Shown here: positions 31,736-43,506 of the stretch, piece by piece
Layout: every line of letters starts with the position of its first letter
Numbering within the stretch: position 1 is the first letter of the stretch
Assembly: GCA_034509735.1 (NCBI GenBank)
Contig: JACGWO010000002.1
Coordinates: 41,657,855 to 41,721,854 of the forward strand
Length of the DNA stretch: 64,000 nt
Reading direction: 5' to 3'
From: Sesamum alatum
Taxonomy: Eukaryota; Streptophyta; Magnoliopsida; Lamiales; Pedaliaceae
The notes under the pieces: generated by a model
What the model was told of the DNA's origin: nothing
Database searches by the model: none
What the model saw: the letters and a program-made list of their open reading frames with translations, nothing else
Program-made: the position numbers and the translations under genes

Positions 31736-32888
31736 TTAAGTGATGTAACTGATTGTCCAGAAAAATAATTAATGCCTTATGACCTTGAAATTTATTAAAT
31801 AAAGCAAGGTTCCCTTTTGCTCATGCCAATCACTTTAGCTTTTTTATTTTCATTAATTATTAATTATATGATTAGGTTTTGATAAAATTGATTGGAGGGC
31901 CAAACAGCAGTCACACTCAACGAATTATTTCAGACAAAAAAGCTACTAATAATATTATCAAGTTGCAACGACCAATATGGTCTAGTCACAAACACAAACA
32001 TTCTTGATGTTGTTCAAGAATTATGTAATTAGTGTGAGTTTTTTCTTTTTTTTTTTTTTTGAAAAAAAAATCTGTTAATTATATAGTAATTGTAATAATT
32101 CCTTATGATTTACATAGAGTGAACATATCTAATTTAAGTTTGTTCTTTTTTTTTTTTTTTTTTACTGTCATTGTGATTTATGATGGAGGAAATAACGACA
32201 TTTAAGTGTCTTTTAGCAAAATCTTGAGGACGACGTAGGGAGTTATCGTAAAGTTTGGGTGGTTAACATTTAATCTACAATTGCCAAAAGTACTAACTAT
32301 TGAAGATTATATCAAAGTCGGATGTAAATATATATTGATTTGGGTCAGGAGTTGCTAGAACCTCGAGGGTAGTCCATTTTGGAGCGATAAGTGTTTGGAA
32401 TTTAAGAAAATGAATGCATGTTAGGTTTGTTGGGAGGTTTGCACACAAGATCCTGTGATGTTTAAGTTAATCTTTTAAAAAAAATTGAGGGGGAAGAAAT
32501 ATAATATTCTCTTAATAAATGATTTTTGAGTATTTAAAAAGGTCAATTTTTTATACTTGTACAACACGTGTCGTGATCTCAGCCTTTCAAGTGTTGGGTG
32601 ATGGACAGTTGTGATTCTGGATCAACCGGTCAGGTGCGGTGCAATCTAGCTAATAATTATGTGGATTCTTATCGTATTCGGGTGTTTTGAGGTTTTATGA
32701 AAAATAATTATATCCTTTTAAAAGCCCCTCATATTAAACCCCTATCAAACATATATATAAAACAGCTTCATGCTTATTGCTTACTGTAAATTGATACTTC
32801 ATTTAATGTTCGGACAAAGACAATTAACTTTTTTTTTTTTTATATATTAAAAAGAGTTTGGAGTTTTAATTTCTAAAACCTCACCTGC
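31736..32888. other. AT-rich intergenic DNA
   Basis: T-runs lie at 32042-32060 and 32147-32163. A GC-richer patch at 32560-32660 contains ACACGTGT. No gene or delimited repeat is supported. Confidence 0.55.
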
Positions 32889-33206
32889 CACTACAAAAAA
32901 TATGATATTTAATTATGACTAACTGCCATGGTTAATACTAAATAACCGTAGCGAATAGTCATTGACCACGGCCATGCAACGGTTGTCGGCCGTGGTTTTT
33001 GCGAGTGTGGCGAAAATTTTTGTCATGGCTAAAAGCCATGGCGAATGTATTTACCACGGCTAAAAGCCGTGACAAATAAGTTTTTCATGGTGGAAAAACT
33101 AGTTTTTGCATCGATTTTTATTTAACTGTAGTTAATAATAATAATTTATCACGATTTTTAGTCATAATTATTAAAAATGTAGTTAATATTAATTTTTTTT
33201 CTAGTG
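32889..33206. mobile_element. CACTA-like MITE, family C2, complete copy
   Basis: The termini are CACTACAAAAAATATGATAT and TTTTTTTTCTAGTG, with a 3-bp TSD TGC (32886-32888 and 33207-33209). The 318-bp interior contains self-complementary CCACGGC/GCCGTGG modules ('ccacggccatgcaacgg', 'ggccgtggtttttgc', 'accacggctaaaagccgtg'). It is non-coding and is the reference copy for the broken one at 26131-27381. Confidence 0.9.
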
Positions 33207-33892
33207 TGCTGAGATGGTGATAAGGATTTGTCGATTATAGGGTAACATATGCTGAGATTGGACAGCAACCTAAAAATTTCTCTCTCAGCTTTACTATTTT
33301 TATTTTAAGGCTCAATCTAGTATCGCAGTTACATAATTAATTATGAAAAAAAAAATTCATAAAACTACTTATAATATTTGGATTCATAATTTCATAATTA
33401 ATAATCTCAATAAAAATCGTAACTTAAACAATTAAAAAAAAATTCAATGGGCATGATGGAAATTAAATCGAGAATGACTAGAGTACAGACCAAAAAATAC
33501 AAAAGTTTAACTTTTACCAGAGACATAATTTTGATGAAATTTAATCATAAATTTGACTATTGAAAAATAAACTAAGCAACACAGAAAATTATATTAATAC
33601 TCGAAATAAAAATTTAATTTACTAAGTCACAAGACCAAACAGACAGGTAAGTATGGTATTTGATGGTGACTGCCGCATATGGAGATTAACTACCTAGTAA
33701 GAAATGATGCATTATTGTAATGTAATAACTCTCAACTTTAACCGAATCAACGTGCCCACGCCTGTCGCTTTACCTCAATCACAATCATTCCACATGCAGT
33801 ATTATTATTAGAGTGGTCCTAATAATATTTCTTGTTCTAATATGTTTTTTCAAAATTTCATAAAACTTCATGTATTTTCGGAAAACGTTTTT

Positions 33893-34440
33893 CTAGTGAG
33901 TTAAGGCCCACAACACTAATTAAAAGAAATAATCGAGAATGTTTTATAATGACTCCCCACTTGACGATTTTGGCCTCAATATATTTTCTGTTCGTTTTTT
34001 AATCGGGTCGGGGACAACCCAAAAAATCCGTTATAATGGCTATTGATGCTTTTACTATCAGAGTGTCTCAAGAAAGCACGTAACTCCGTACAGTTCCTGA
34101 CAATTGATCCTTTATAAATACTAGTTGACTCATTGGACAATGTACGGATTACTTACTCTGAGGTTTAGCTTCGAGACCCCGACGTTATAACTTTAGGCGA
34201 ACTTTAACTTAGACATTGAAGAATTTTAACCAAGAACCACCTCGGCAACCTAACGAGTTGTACTGCTGGCCAAATAATCATCCAGTTCGATAGGATCATG
34301 CAACATAGATATCGGATCTCATCTGACTCGTATCGTCATATCACCATTGACCTCGACCCGTATCAAATACCGAGTGGACCTTGATTTTCATAAGATCCTA
34401 GGAATGCTGATACATTAACTTTGTAAGTTTAAAGCTCCGA
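33893..34440. other. GC-richer block, solo-LTR-like, unresolved
   Basis: It differs from the surrounding AT-rich DNA in composition. It contains a TATA-like TTTATAAATAC near 34112 and 'ctctgaggtttagcttcgag', which looks LTR-like. No second copy, TG/CA ends or TSD could be fixed. No reading frame is present. Confidence 0.35.
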
Positions 34441-35179
34441 TTGAGCTAAATTTCTTTTGCTATAATGAGTGGCTGCTTATATATTCATGGAGCTATGACG
34501 CATGCAGGAGAACTACTTATTATGTTTTAGAATTATTGCTCTTTTGTTTTAGGCATAGTATGGAGTTCAAATTATTTATTATTTTTAAACTAATTAATCA
34601 TATATTGATTAGTTGACATTTTTCGTATTAGTTTAAGTAATGGATTTGTAATCATATAATGGGTGGAATATAAGATAGAAATATATAAGATTATAATAAA
34701 GTTGGATTAGAGTCCCATTAATTAGCTAGATTTATGAATGATTATTTCATTTTATATAAACTCATTTATTTGTACTTTACTATTATTTATGATTTCAATG
34801 ATTATTATATTGATCTTAAATTATTGATTATATTTTTTATATAATAATTTATAAGTTATTTTTATAGAAAAAGATTTTGGTAGTAATTAGAATATCAATC
34901 ATCCATAAACATACATCTTTGATTATTAGTATTAATTTTTAATGGTTACAATTTATTTTATCATTCCGTATATTCAAATATCATCTTAAACTAATTAAAT
35001 ATATTAATAATTTCAAATCAACGATAAACGACTATCAACATATACACATAAAAGATTAGAAACAAACACAAATCAAGTGATGATTTTTTGACATTGTAAC
35101 CAATAAAACGTATTAAATGAAGATAATTTTTATTTTGTCAGGATAATAATTTAGCAAGAAATTGTGAAAAAAAAATAAT
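34441..35179. other. AT-rich intergenic DNA
   Basis: Nothing is recognised beyond AT-rich low-complexity sequence. Confidence 0.6.
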
Positions 35180-35455
35180 CCAAAAAAATTGTCACTAAAA
35201 ATAAGTAGTGATACACATAAAGTGATGATGTAATGACATAAAATAATTATTGTTGATTTTGTTATTAAGTTGTTATAAAGATGTCCCTAATTGCATATAG
35301 TAATAAATTTTTGTATAATTTTTGTCACTAATCATAAGTGTATCGTGGAAAATCAAAATTATTTTAATCTAATATATATATATATATATATATATATTAA
35401 GTGATAATTTTAAAATTATTATTTGATATTTTATTATGTATTTTTTATATAGTGT
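35180..35455. mobile_element. CACTA-like MITE, family C1, decayed copy
   Basis: The modules 'ttgtcactaaaaata', 'tttttgtcactaatcataag' and 'ttaagtgataattttaaaatt', and the end 'tttatatagtg', match family C1. The terminal CACTA is lost. A (TA)n run lies at 35370-35398. Confidence 0.6.
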
Positions 35456-37185
35456 ATAAAATTAAATGAATATTATATTCATAAGATTCAAACTCGGAAT
35501 CTCTTAATTGTAAGACTTTAACCAAAAAATGTGAAAGTAGGGATGACACTCCATAAAACCGACAATGAGGATTGCATATGCTCTTTGTGTGTCGACCAAG
35601 TTTCCTATAGCTAGTCTACTGATGCAAAAAAATAAGATCTAACTGTTTGAAAATTAAGACATATACACAGTTAGTTCCACCAAATATCTTAATAAATTTC
35701 GTATTATAAATATATGACAACGTTCAATTTTAATCACTAGATTATAATATCGGTGCTAGGTTGCTAGTTGATTATTAATTAAAGAGTAAATTACAATCAT
35801 CTCTTTTGGAGTTTGATATAATTACAAATACTTCGTTATTTGAGAAGTTACTATTTCCCCCTTGACTTTAACGTTCGTCTAACAATGAGCTCATTACATT
35901 AGCCTCTGTTAGGTTTTCATTCAATTTTTATGATAAATTGTTCAAAACACCCTTTTGGATTATAAGCTATAATATTATATATTTCTGTTATAATTTTCTA
36001 AAAATACTTTTATAAACTAATATTCTTTATGGATGAATTACTTGGCTAAAATGCATAAAATCCTCCTGTATTTTGAAAAGTCAGCTAAAAATCCTCCTGT
36101 GTTTTAAATCCTCAGATTTTTTATATATTTTTAAAATAAAAACTCAGTGAGGGTGAAGTAGTACTTTTTACATCACCGTCTAGGGGTTAATAATTATTTT
36201 TCATTTAAGAGGGTATTATAATGTTTAAACAACGAAAGAATATTTATAATTATGTCAAATTTTAGATAGATAGTTGCAATTTATTCTTAGGGTGAATTAC
36301 AATGACCTCCACTGAGGTTTGACATAATTACGAATATCTCCTTGTTGCTTTAAAAATTACAAATACTCTCGAGGTTTGTAATTTTTAACCAAGGGCCTGA
36401 ATGGTCCATTTTGCCCTTGATTTTTTTAAAATTTTAAAAAAAATCAGGCAAGACAAATTACATTATTGCTCATCTGTGTAAAAAACGTAAGAAACCTTTC
36501 CATGCGCACTTTTGTCCAAAAAAGTTAAGAAAATTTTAAAAAATAATTCAATTTACATAAGGACATTCTGGTTAGTTCACGCGTAAAAATATGTGAAAAT
36601 GAGTTATTTGTTAGACAATTACAAATCTTATATTCATAATTTTTAAAACAACAAAAAGTATTCATAATTATACTAAATCTCATTTTAATAATTGTAATTC
36701 ACCCTTTTATCCTTAATTAAAAGCATAGATGGAGGGAGGGGCGCATCACATGGCACCGCAAATTGCTGACGGGAGGCGGAGAATGGGGAATGGGGACCAT
36801 TATCAAATTTCCCACTATCTACCTTGATTTGCGCTATCTGCATCTAATCACTCTCTCTGCCATTCACTTATTTTCCTCCCCCCAATATGGACTTTCTTCT
36901 CTTTGCGCCCAATTCCTTTTAAACAACTCCTAAATTTTTATTTATGTTTTTATTATTATACCCTCCTGTCAAGACTTATAATTTTCTTTATAACTTATAC
37001 GTATACTCATTATGTGCTAACCAAATATTTTTTTTATCCCAATTCAAATATAATTATTTGAATCAATACAAGATTACATGTCAAACATTTGATCCGATTA
37101 AATTTGATCTGAATTTATTTTTTTGAATTTTTAAAATTAATATGGTCGGTTTGAAATATCATGTACATTATATCAAATCCACCAA
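35456..37185. other. Intergenic with decayed foldback MITEs and a promoter-like patch
   Basis: Family Q phrases ('taaattacaatcatctc', 'gacataattacgaatat') recur at 35785-35870 and 36295-36370. 36725-36930 is a GC-richer patch rich in GGGAGG and CTCTCT, with no downstream gene. A reverse-strand SINE B-box-like stretch lies near 35485-35505. Confidence 0.45.
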
Positions 37186-37340
37186 TGATGTCTAGTATAA
37201 TGGTTAAGGCTGAGGTTCTATGAATAAATTCAATATGATGAGTTCGAGTCCCACCAGACAAGTGGATATTTTATTTCACTTTAGGAAGTAGAGTTGTAAG
37301 TTTAGTCTGCTAATAGGTATTGATGTCAATTAAAATTACA
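37186..37340 (+). mobile_element. SINE, family B
   Basis: The A-box-like TAGTATAATGGTTAAGG (37193-37209) and B-box GAGTTCGAGTCCCAC (37240-37254) are well preserved and correctly spaced, followed by 'aagtggatattttatttcac'. The 3' end and TSD could not be fixed. It is not a functional tRNA gene: no acceptor stem can be drawn. Confidence 0.65.
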
Positions 37341-37884
37341 GTCTCGATGAGTGTTCTTGTAATATCATAAAAGGAGTGAAATAATTGTATAATTAGAACT
37401 AACATTCGACTGTTAAGTAATTTAGGAATTATTTGTTTTCTATTTCTTTTTCTGGTTTTGAACATTGATTGATAAGAAAATAATTGGGCGACTGCGGAGG
37501 CCGTGTTTGGCTGCATTGATATGGGGATGTCTTTAGGGTATGTCAGCTGCTACATATGTCCATCAAATAAACAATTAGCCACCAAATTAGGAGCTCATTA
37601 AGTCAATATTCTCTATTCATTTGTTTTTGCTGGAAAATATATATATATATATATTTTGTGTAGTCTGAGTTGTATGGCAGTATGATATATTTTTTTTATT
37701 TATTTTATAAAAAACGATCGATTATATCATCCAATGCACCAAAATATTTAATTTTATCAAGTATATCAATAGTTATATCACAAACAATGCAATAAAAACA
37801 AAAACATTACAAACTACTGTGTAAATAGACCAACAATGATGTATCTGTTTTTAAAGAAGTTAATAAGATTGAGTGTTTTTTTTT

Positions 37885-38140
37885 TTAATTCTTTTTGATT
37901 TTTTAGTAAGTCAATTAATCGATTATAATTATATCATAATCTCAATCACTTATAACAATAATTATTATTAATATATTTTTCACTAATATAAATTTTTTAT
38001 AACTGATCAACAACTAGTACTAAAGTATAAATATAACTACTATTAAAGTAAAACAACAAACCACATATTGGTGGAATTTGAGCCCATGATCTTATAGTCA
38101 CTGAGCTTCAGTTTTGTCAATTAAACTAAGCGTAACCAGT
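37885..38140 (-). mobile_element. SINE-like element, minus strand
   Basis: On the minus strand 'cttagtttaattgacaaaactgaag' (A-box-like) and 'gatcatgggctcaaattccacc' (B-box region, about 38065-38090) are followed by a long AT-rich tail. The family resembles the SINE at 28368-29015. The TSD is not resolved. Confidence 0.6.
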
Positions 38141-38329
38141 CTTTTTTGGAGCTTATACATCTTCATTTCTCCTGAAAACTTCGTCAAATAATTTAAAATA
38201 TTTTATGAACTTTCAAATATTTTATATCTTTCTCAATATTTTTCATGAGGCTAAATATAAATTTTGACGTATGTGTTGATTCTCATGTTATTAGACTTAA
38301 CCCTAATAAATAGGGTTGGAAGGACAAGA

Positions 38330-38640
38330 AATTAATTAAGGGGGACCATGGCCGCTTAATCATTCTCCAAAAACTGGGACAAGCTCACACGCGCTCTATG
38401 CCTTTAATCAGCACGTGTGAGGCTGAGGGGTCAGTGATTGTCTACACGCATGACCACAAAGCCTCGGTCAGTTCTCTATGCTCATTCCCGTTGAATCCCT
38501 ATGATGTAGGGTTGGTTAAAGGCAGGATTGATAGTCCAAGCATGCTGCATGCGGATTGGATGCCCTATGAGATATAGCATGAACCCTTTTTTGATAATGT
38601 AGACTGTCACAAATCCAAGATTTTTGCAGCTTTCATCATA
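38330..38640. other. Unassigned GC-richer intergenic block
   Basis: 38338-38600 has balanced composition ('ccatggccgcttaatc', 'cagcacgtgtgaggctgagg', 'gcatgctgcatgcggattgg'). The open frames are short and domain-free. It could be non-coding RNA or decayed gene DNA. Confidence 0.35.
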
Positions 38641-40002
38641 ATCAGAGATATTATTTAGAGAGGAAAAAAAAAAAGTGAGAGAAAATTTAGGTAGAAAATA
38701 AGAAAGAAAAAATGAACATAAAATACAAAGATTTATGTAGTTAGAATCATACTCATAAATAACTGTTAAAATTTTGTGAGTTCGAGTCTTACAATGTAGA
38801 TATTTCATCTCCTTTTATTAATAGTATGTTGTTTATTTGTTTATTTGTATATGTTAGTTTATTTAAAAATATTAATGTATTGCATATTGAATTATGTAAT
38901 AATAGTATTTTGGTTGTTTTGAAAATAAATATTATTTTTTTTAAAAAAATCATATTCATATGTCCACAATCGTTCATGATCGATTTAATTAAATTAGAGG
39001 CGATTAGTAAATTATTATAAAAAAAATTACTCATCAACTATTTATATTAGAGCGCTTATAAAATAATATAAAATTATAAATATCCCCAAAATGCAACATT
39101 GAACCCACCCACGACCCTCTGAGTGCAATGTTGAATTAAGCTCTACACTCTTATATGTATTATAAGTTTAATTATAAAAGAAAAAAAAACCAAATAAAAA
39201 CCAATTTCTGAGGTTATTTTAGTACTATTATTGAGGTATAAATATTACCTAATTCATGTCATCTTAATTGATCAACCTAGTTATAATAATTAAAAAAATG
39301 CAGGCTTCAATTTTTTGTTTTTGTTTTTCCAAATGCCAATAAATCTTGAATGTAATGTAATATATATCCTTAAGTTTCATTATGCTCATTGTAAACATTT
39401 TACATCATATATATATATATACAGAAAAAAAAAAAAGAAAATCATTAATAGCAGGGTTGTGCAATCATAGGATACCCCTATGGGTTATGATGAGGCTACA
39501 TAATTAGAAGAAGACATAATTCTGGTAGCCAAAAATCGGCAACAGACAAGACGTACGAGAGCTAACATGCCATGATTAGGAGATTGGCTCGTGCTATTAA
39601 ATGAAATAAACTATGTAATAAAATTTAAGATAAAAATGATTAATCTAATATTGGTCGTGTACCTAATTGAGAGCAGTTTGGAACTGTTATTATGAAATAA
39701 TATCATATTTTATATATTTACATTTTGTGTAAGAAATATTTTTTGAAATATATAAATTTTATATGCGTAGTTTGTATGTAATAAATAGAATAAAAAAATG
39801 CAATATCATTTTATAAATGTTGATCAAAACTAATTAAGTTGATAGTACATCAACCACCTTATAGGAGAGTGTTTCTACAAACTTTTGTTTCTAGAGAAAT
39901 GTTTTTTGTTGAAAAAGTATAAAGTTGTTGTAGAATTAAAAGTTGATTGTGTTATTAAAAAAAATGAAAACTAAATAGGGTAGTGTTTGGGGGAAAAAAA
40001 AT
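38641..40002. other. AT-rich intergenic DNA with a SINE fragment
   Basis: A B-box-like GAGTTCGAGTCTTAC at 38778-38792 suggests a family B SINE fragment. Otherwise there are microsatellites (39405-39421) and no gene. Confidence 0.5.
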
Positions 40003-40355
40003 TGATGTAGCAAACGTCCCACATCGGTTGCAAACGAGGAACTTGAGTGGCTTATAAACCCCAATGCCTCCTCTCCCTAGCGAGTGCCTTTTTAGGACAA
40101 AATCGTGAGGCTCATACAAAGCCAAAGCGGACAATACCTCGTGTAACGGCACCGATCAAGTCGCAAGCCGCATCATTTGGCGTCGTCTGAGGGAACGATG
40201 CCATGTGCTCGTCCCAAGCCCCTCGTCTGGGGGGCTGATGATGTAGCAAGCGTCCCACATCGGTTGCAAACGAGGAGCTTGAGTGGCTTATAAGCCCCAA
40301 TGCCTCATCTCCCTAGCAAGGCGCCTTTTCAGGACCAAATCGTGAGGCTTATACA
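40003..40355. mobile_element. TRIM-like element (two 116-117 bp direct repeats)
   Basis: Two closely similar direct repeats, 40003-40118 and 40239-40355, start TGATGTAGCAA(A/G)CGTCCCAC and end ATACA, enclosing 120 bp. GGGGGGC just before the second repeat resembles a polypurine tract. The interior contains TTTGGCGTCGTCTGAGGGAA, like the region after the primer site of some Gypsy elements. The size and plan fit terminal-repeat retrotransposons in miniature. No matching TSD is seen (AAAAT versus TAAAG), so a deletion derivative of a longer LTR is possible. Confidence 0.7.
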
Positions 40356-41278
40356 TAAAGCAGCCTTAAAATTATTTTGCCCCTGTGTATTAAAAATATA
40401 TCATTTTTGCTTATTATTTGCACTTTGTCTTTTCTTAGTAATAATTAGTTTTCCTCAAAAAGTAATACAATTTTATTTCAATTAGTATGTCCCGTATTTA
40501 TATTTTACAAAATATTTGTCATTTATATTATTAAAATATTAATAGAAAAACTAAATGTTTATGCAATAATCCTCCCACTAAGTAATATAGTGTTCATTCG
40601 TACACAATAAATAAACTTGCATGATTGTCAAAAAATATAATTTTTATATTAATCATAGCAATTTAATTCATATTTTTATATGATATAGGAAAAATACTAG
40701 ATAATATAGAAAATAAAATTATAAAAAATTCTAAAATATTAAATATGTAAACTTATAAATTTTATTAGTGCTAAATTGTTCAAATGATTTGAAAACTCTA
40801 ACAACAAATTTAGTTGGACAATACTGGCAATAAATTAAAAAGGATAAACTTGAATTAAGATTATTATAATGAGGATAAACTCGTCCAAAGTGAAGTTAAA
40901 TTTATTTACAGAAAAAGTCAAAACAGTTAAAAACACCTCCAAATATTTCAAAAATAGAAGTTGAAATTGATATCCCAAACATTTTAAAAGTATTTTTTCA
41001 AAACCACAAATTGGAAAATACTTTTCCGAACCTCTCGTAAACACTCCCGGAATTAGGCCGTTGTGGCTATGCAAAAGTGAAGTAACTTGAATATTACAAT
41101 CAATGCATGACATACGCTGCACCCACTAGCTAGCTAGAACTTTTATAATTCCCTCACTTTGGATTTCGATTATTAAATTTTTAGTAGTACCATATGTTAA
41201 ATTTTGTAGTGTGTCCGAAAAATTAAATACTGAAATATTTCTCTCACCTAACATTTCTAACTTTCATATGTCGAACAG
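40356..41278. other. AT-rich intergenic DNA
   Basis: No gene or bounded repeat is recognised. 40900-41060 has 'aaacacctccaaatatttc' and 'cccaaacattttaaaag' and may be a hAT-type MITE remnant. Confidence 0.5.
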
Positions 41279-42015
41279 TCCTATCTAAAGATAAGTTTGG
41301 TTTATGGAGTTAAATATATGCGAGGTTTCAAGAAGCTTCGATATAAGTCCTTAGATCTGTTTATGTGATTTGTAAGAAAGGAATTACGTGAGAATATCAA
41401 AAAAGCTTTGGTCATCCTCTAATGTTTAAGTCAATAAGATCGTAACGAAAATAATATAAGCTCGTAAGAAATAGTGCAGAAAATTCAAAATTGTACTTGG
41501 GTACGGAAAATGAGTATTTATAAGTTTGACCAAATTGTATGATTACCCATGGATTATAAATACAGGATTGAACGTGTGATCATTGTGAATTTGTATATAC
41601 CCAGGTTCAAGTAGATTTGAGGTAAGGTCAATACAACCTGAATGAGAGTAGTGTAGATTTTGGACTATCTTCAATATTAACCAGCAATTTAAGGGTTTTC
41701 TTTTTTTTTCATTTTAAAATATTTGGGTATTGATGTGCATAGCAAAATGTCCTATATAGGGAAAGAAATGGTAAGAATCATGACGAAAAGACCTCGATTT
41801 ATAGCTTAATTAAGTCTGTAATGTCTTAGGAGAAATAACAAAATTCATTAGATATGAATAAGTAGCAAAACTTGTACTTGGGACATGAAGGACTAGTATT
41901 TGTAGACTTCTGTAATTTTTTTACGATTTCACATGAACCACAAATTTAGAATTGAACATATGGTCAACATGAGTCCATACACATGCACTCGGATCGGACC
42001 GGCGCCAGGTAGTGA
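41279..42015. repeat. Diverged direct repeats (41279-41640 and 41749-42010), LTR-like
   Basis: Ordered matching phrases occur in both halves: 'gtcctat(c/a)ta', 'ttgtacttggg', 'gagtatttataag'/'tagtatttgtaga', 'ggattgaacgtgtgatca'/'gaattgaacatatggtca', 'gaatttgtatatacc'/'gagtccatacac'. The copies are about 470 bp apart. They may be old LTRs of a very short element, or a tandem duplication within one LTR. No primer site is apparent. Confidence 0.5.
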
Positions 42016-42484
42016 ATAAAACATTAAAAGAAAATGTGAATCTTAGCATAATTTGTAATTAATAAAGAAGTTGAGAACAGTTAGTGCGTCCACGACCTTC
42101 AGATGATACGATTGAATTTTCTATGACAAATCCTACTGTATCTTCTACCTCATTTAACATACACACACCATGTATATAAAATCTTTTCCTAATAAAAATC
42201 AAGATATCATCCTCATACACATAACGTATTTATATTGAATAGAATAAAAGAGATAATAAGATCGATCAAAGAAAGTCCAGCCCGTCATAAGTGTGGTTCC
42301 CACGTCAGCAGGTGCATTTAATTTAAGTGGAGCCATGCTTTGAGATATTTAACTATATATTATTATTATTAAAAAAATGAAAATTGAATAAATGTGAAGT
42401 GTAGATGTTTCTTGGTAAGAAGGATTGGAATCTGCAGATGGTATTGCTTCCAAGCTACAAGGGATGTCGGCCCTGTTGATGTTT

Positions 42485-42509
42485 TTAAAGGGCAGAGAGA
42501 GAGAGAGAG

Positions 42510-42546
<37 letters not shown>

Positions 42547-42548
42547 TC
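42485..42548. repeat. (GA)n microsatellite with GAAA interruptions
   Basis: About 30 GA units are interrupted by AAAGAAAGAAAG at about 42512-42524. Open frames on both strands through this tract are repeat artefacts. Confidence 0.95.
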
Positions 42549-42864
42549 ATCATTCATCAGAGACGTAAAGGGGTTGGAAATCTGATGAAAACAGCTCTGC
42601 CAAATATTTATACTATAATTCTTACATGCAGAGGCAGAGGCAGAGGCTGTAGTTATTTATATTTGTGGCATTTAATTTTAGGAGCATCTATGAATCAAAG
42701 TCATGTGGATGGTAGCTCCAGGACAGCCTCAACTCAATCAGGCAATGCTTCCCACGAAAATATTTCACATGGCTTTCTTTCTTCTTACACCGCCCAACCA
42801 TCTCCTACGTACCATATCCATGCAAAAACATCAATAATAATCCGGGTCGCTATGCTCGATCTCA
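42549..42864. other. Unassigned intergenic DNA of balanced composition
   Basis: A plus-strand frame of 95 codons (42585-42872) contains a GCAGAG triple repeat and no domain. I do not accept it as a gene. Confidence 0.4.
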
Positions 42865-42869
42865 ATGAT

Positions 42870-43302
42870 TGAACTAGGCAGTGGTCTTGATCCAACAATT
42901 CGTCCCAAATAATAAGGTCCTGAGCAAACGTGAGTCTAGCCGAGATGGTCCCCGACGAAGACCCTCCGACGCTTAAGTCAGACGGTGTTCAAGATAGAAT
43001 AATTCGATCCCGAGTAGTTGCAGTTGTAATAAATGCACATACTTGTAACAAATGAGGACATCCCATATTTATAAGATCATGTGTATGGATTTATGTGGTG
43101 CAATCCTGATGACTTCTTTATCAATAGATCGACGGTGTCTGGTGGGTCCACGTGGCCGGGTCGCGAGCTCGGGTTAGATCGAAGATGTCCGACCCGCTTG
43201 GAAAATGTGCGGATCCTAATGGCACTAGCGTGATTCTTGCTATTTTGGAGGGTATTTTCGGGAAAAAGCGGGAATAACCCCCATGAAATACCATGCTAAC
43301 AA
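42870..43302. mobile_element. Candidate solo LTR (Gypsy-type)
   Basis: A GC-richer block begins TGAACTAGGCAG and ends TGCTAACA. It contains 'gaagaccctccgacgcttaagtcag'-type sequence (about 42958-42980), a string I associate with plant Gypsy LTRs, and a TATA-like 'catatttataag' (43067). The TG/CA ends fit an LTR, but flanking ATGAT and ATCAC do not match well and no partner LTR exists. Confidence 0.45.
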
Positions 43303-43312
43303 TCACAACCAC

Positions 43313-43506
43313 TTAATCAGTTTAGTTCAATGATTAAAATTGAAAGTTTCATGAATAAGTTCAAGGATATGGGCTCGAGTCTCATGAGATATGTGTATTT
43401 ATCTTGCTTAATATGAGTTTTATTATAGTCTTAGTTTTCGAGTCGATGTATTGCTAAATTTATTGAACTTATTGTAATTATGTAATCACTGTTCTATAAA
43501 AAAAAG
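43313..43506 (+). mobile_element. SINE, family B
   Basis: The A-box-like TAGTTCAATGATTAAAA (43323-43339) and B-box GGCTCGAGTCTCA (43372-43384) are followed by a tail 'gatgtattgctaaatttattg ... atgtaatcactgttctat' ending in an A-run (43497-43504). Parts of the tail recur at 25265-25345. The TSD is not resolved. Confidence 0.7.

Noticed and set aside
37190..37255. tRNA-like A- and B-boxes, considered as a tRNA gene
   Set aside because: No cloverleaf with an acceptor stem and anticodon arm can be drawn. The AT-rich tail and shared family sequence point to a SINE.
42369..42585. Frames on both strands through the GA tract
   Set aside because: They encode Arg/Glu or Ser/Leu repeats from a microsatellite.
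43329..43335. ATGAT at 43330 as the right TSD of the candidate solo LTR (left ATGAT 42865-42869)
   Set aside because: The ATGAT lies within the A-box of a SINE that matches other copies, so the match is probably chance.
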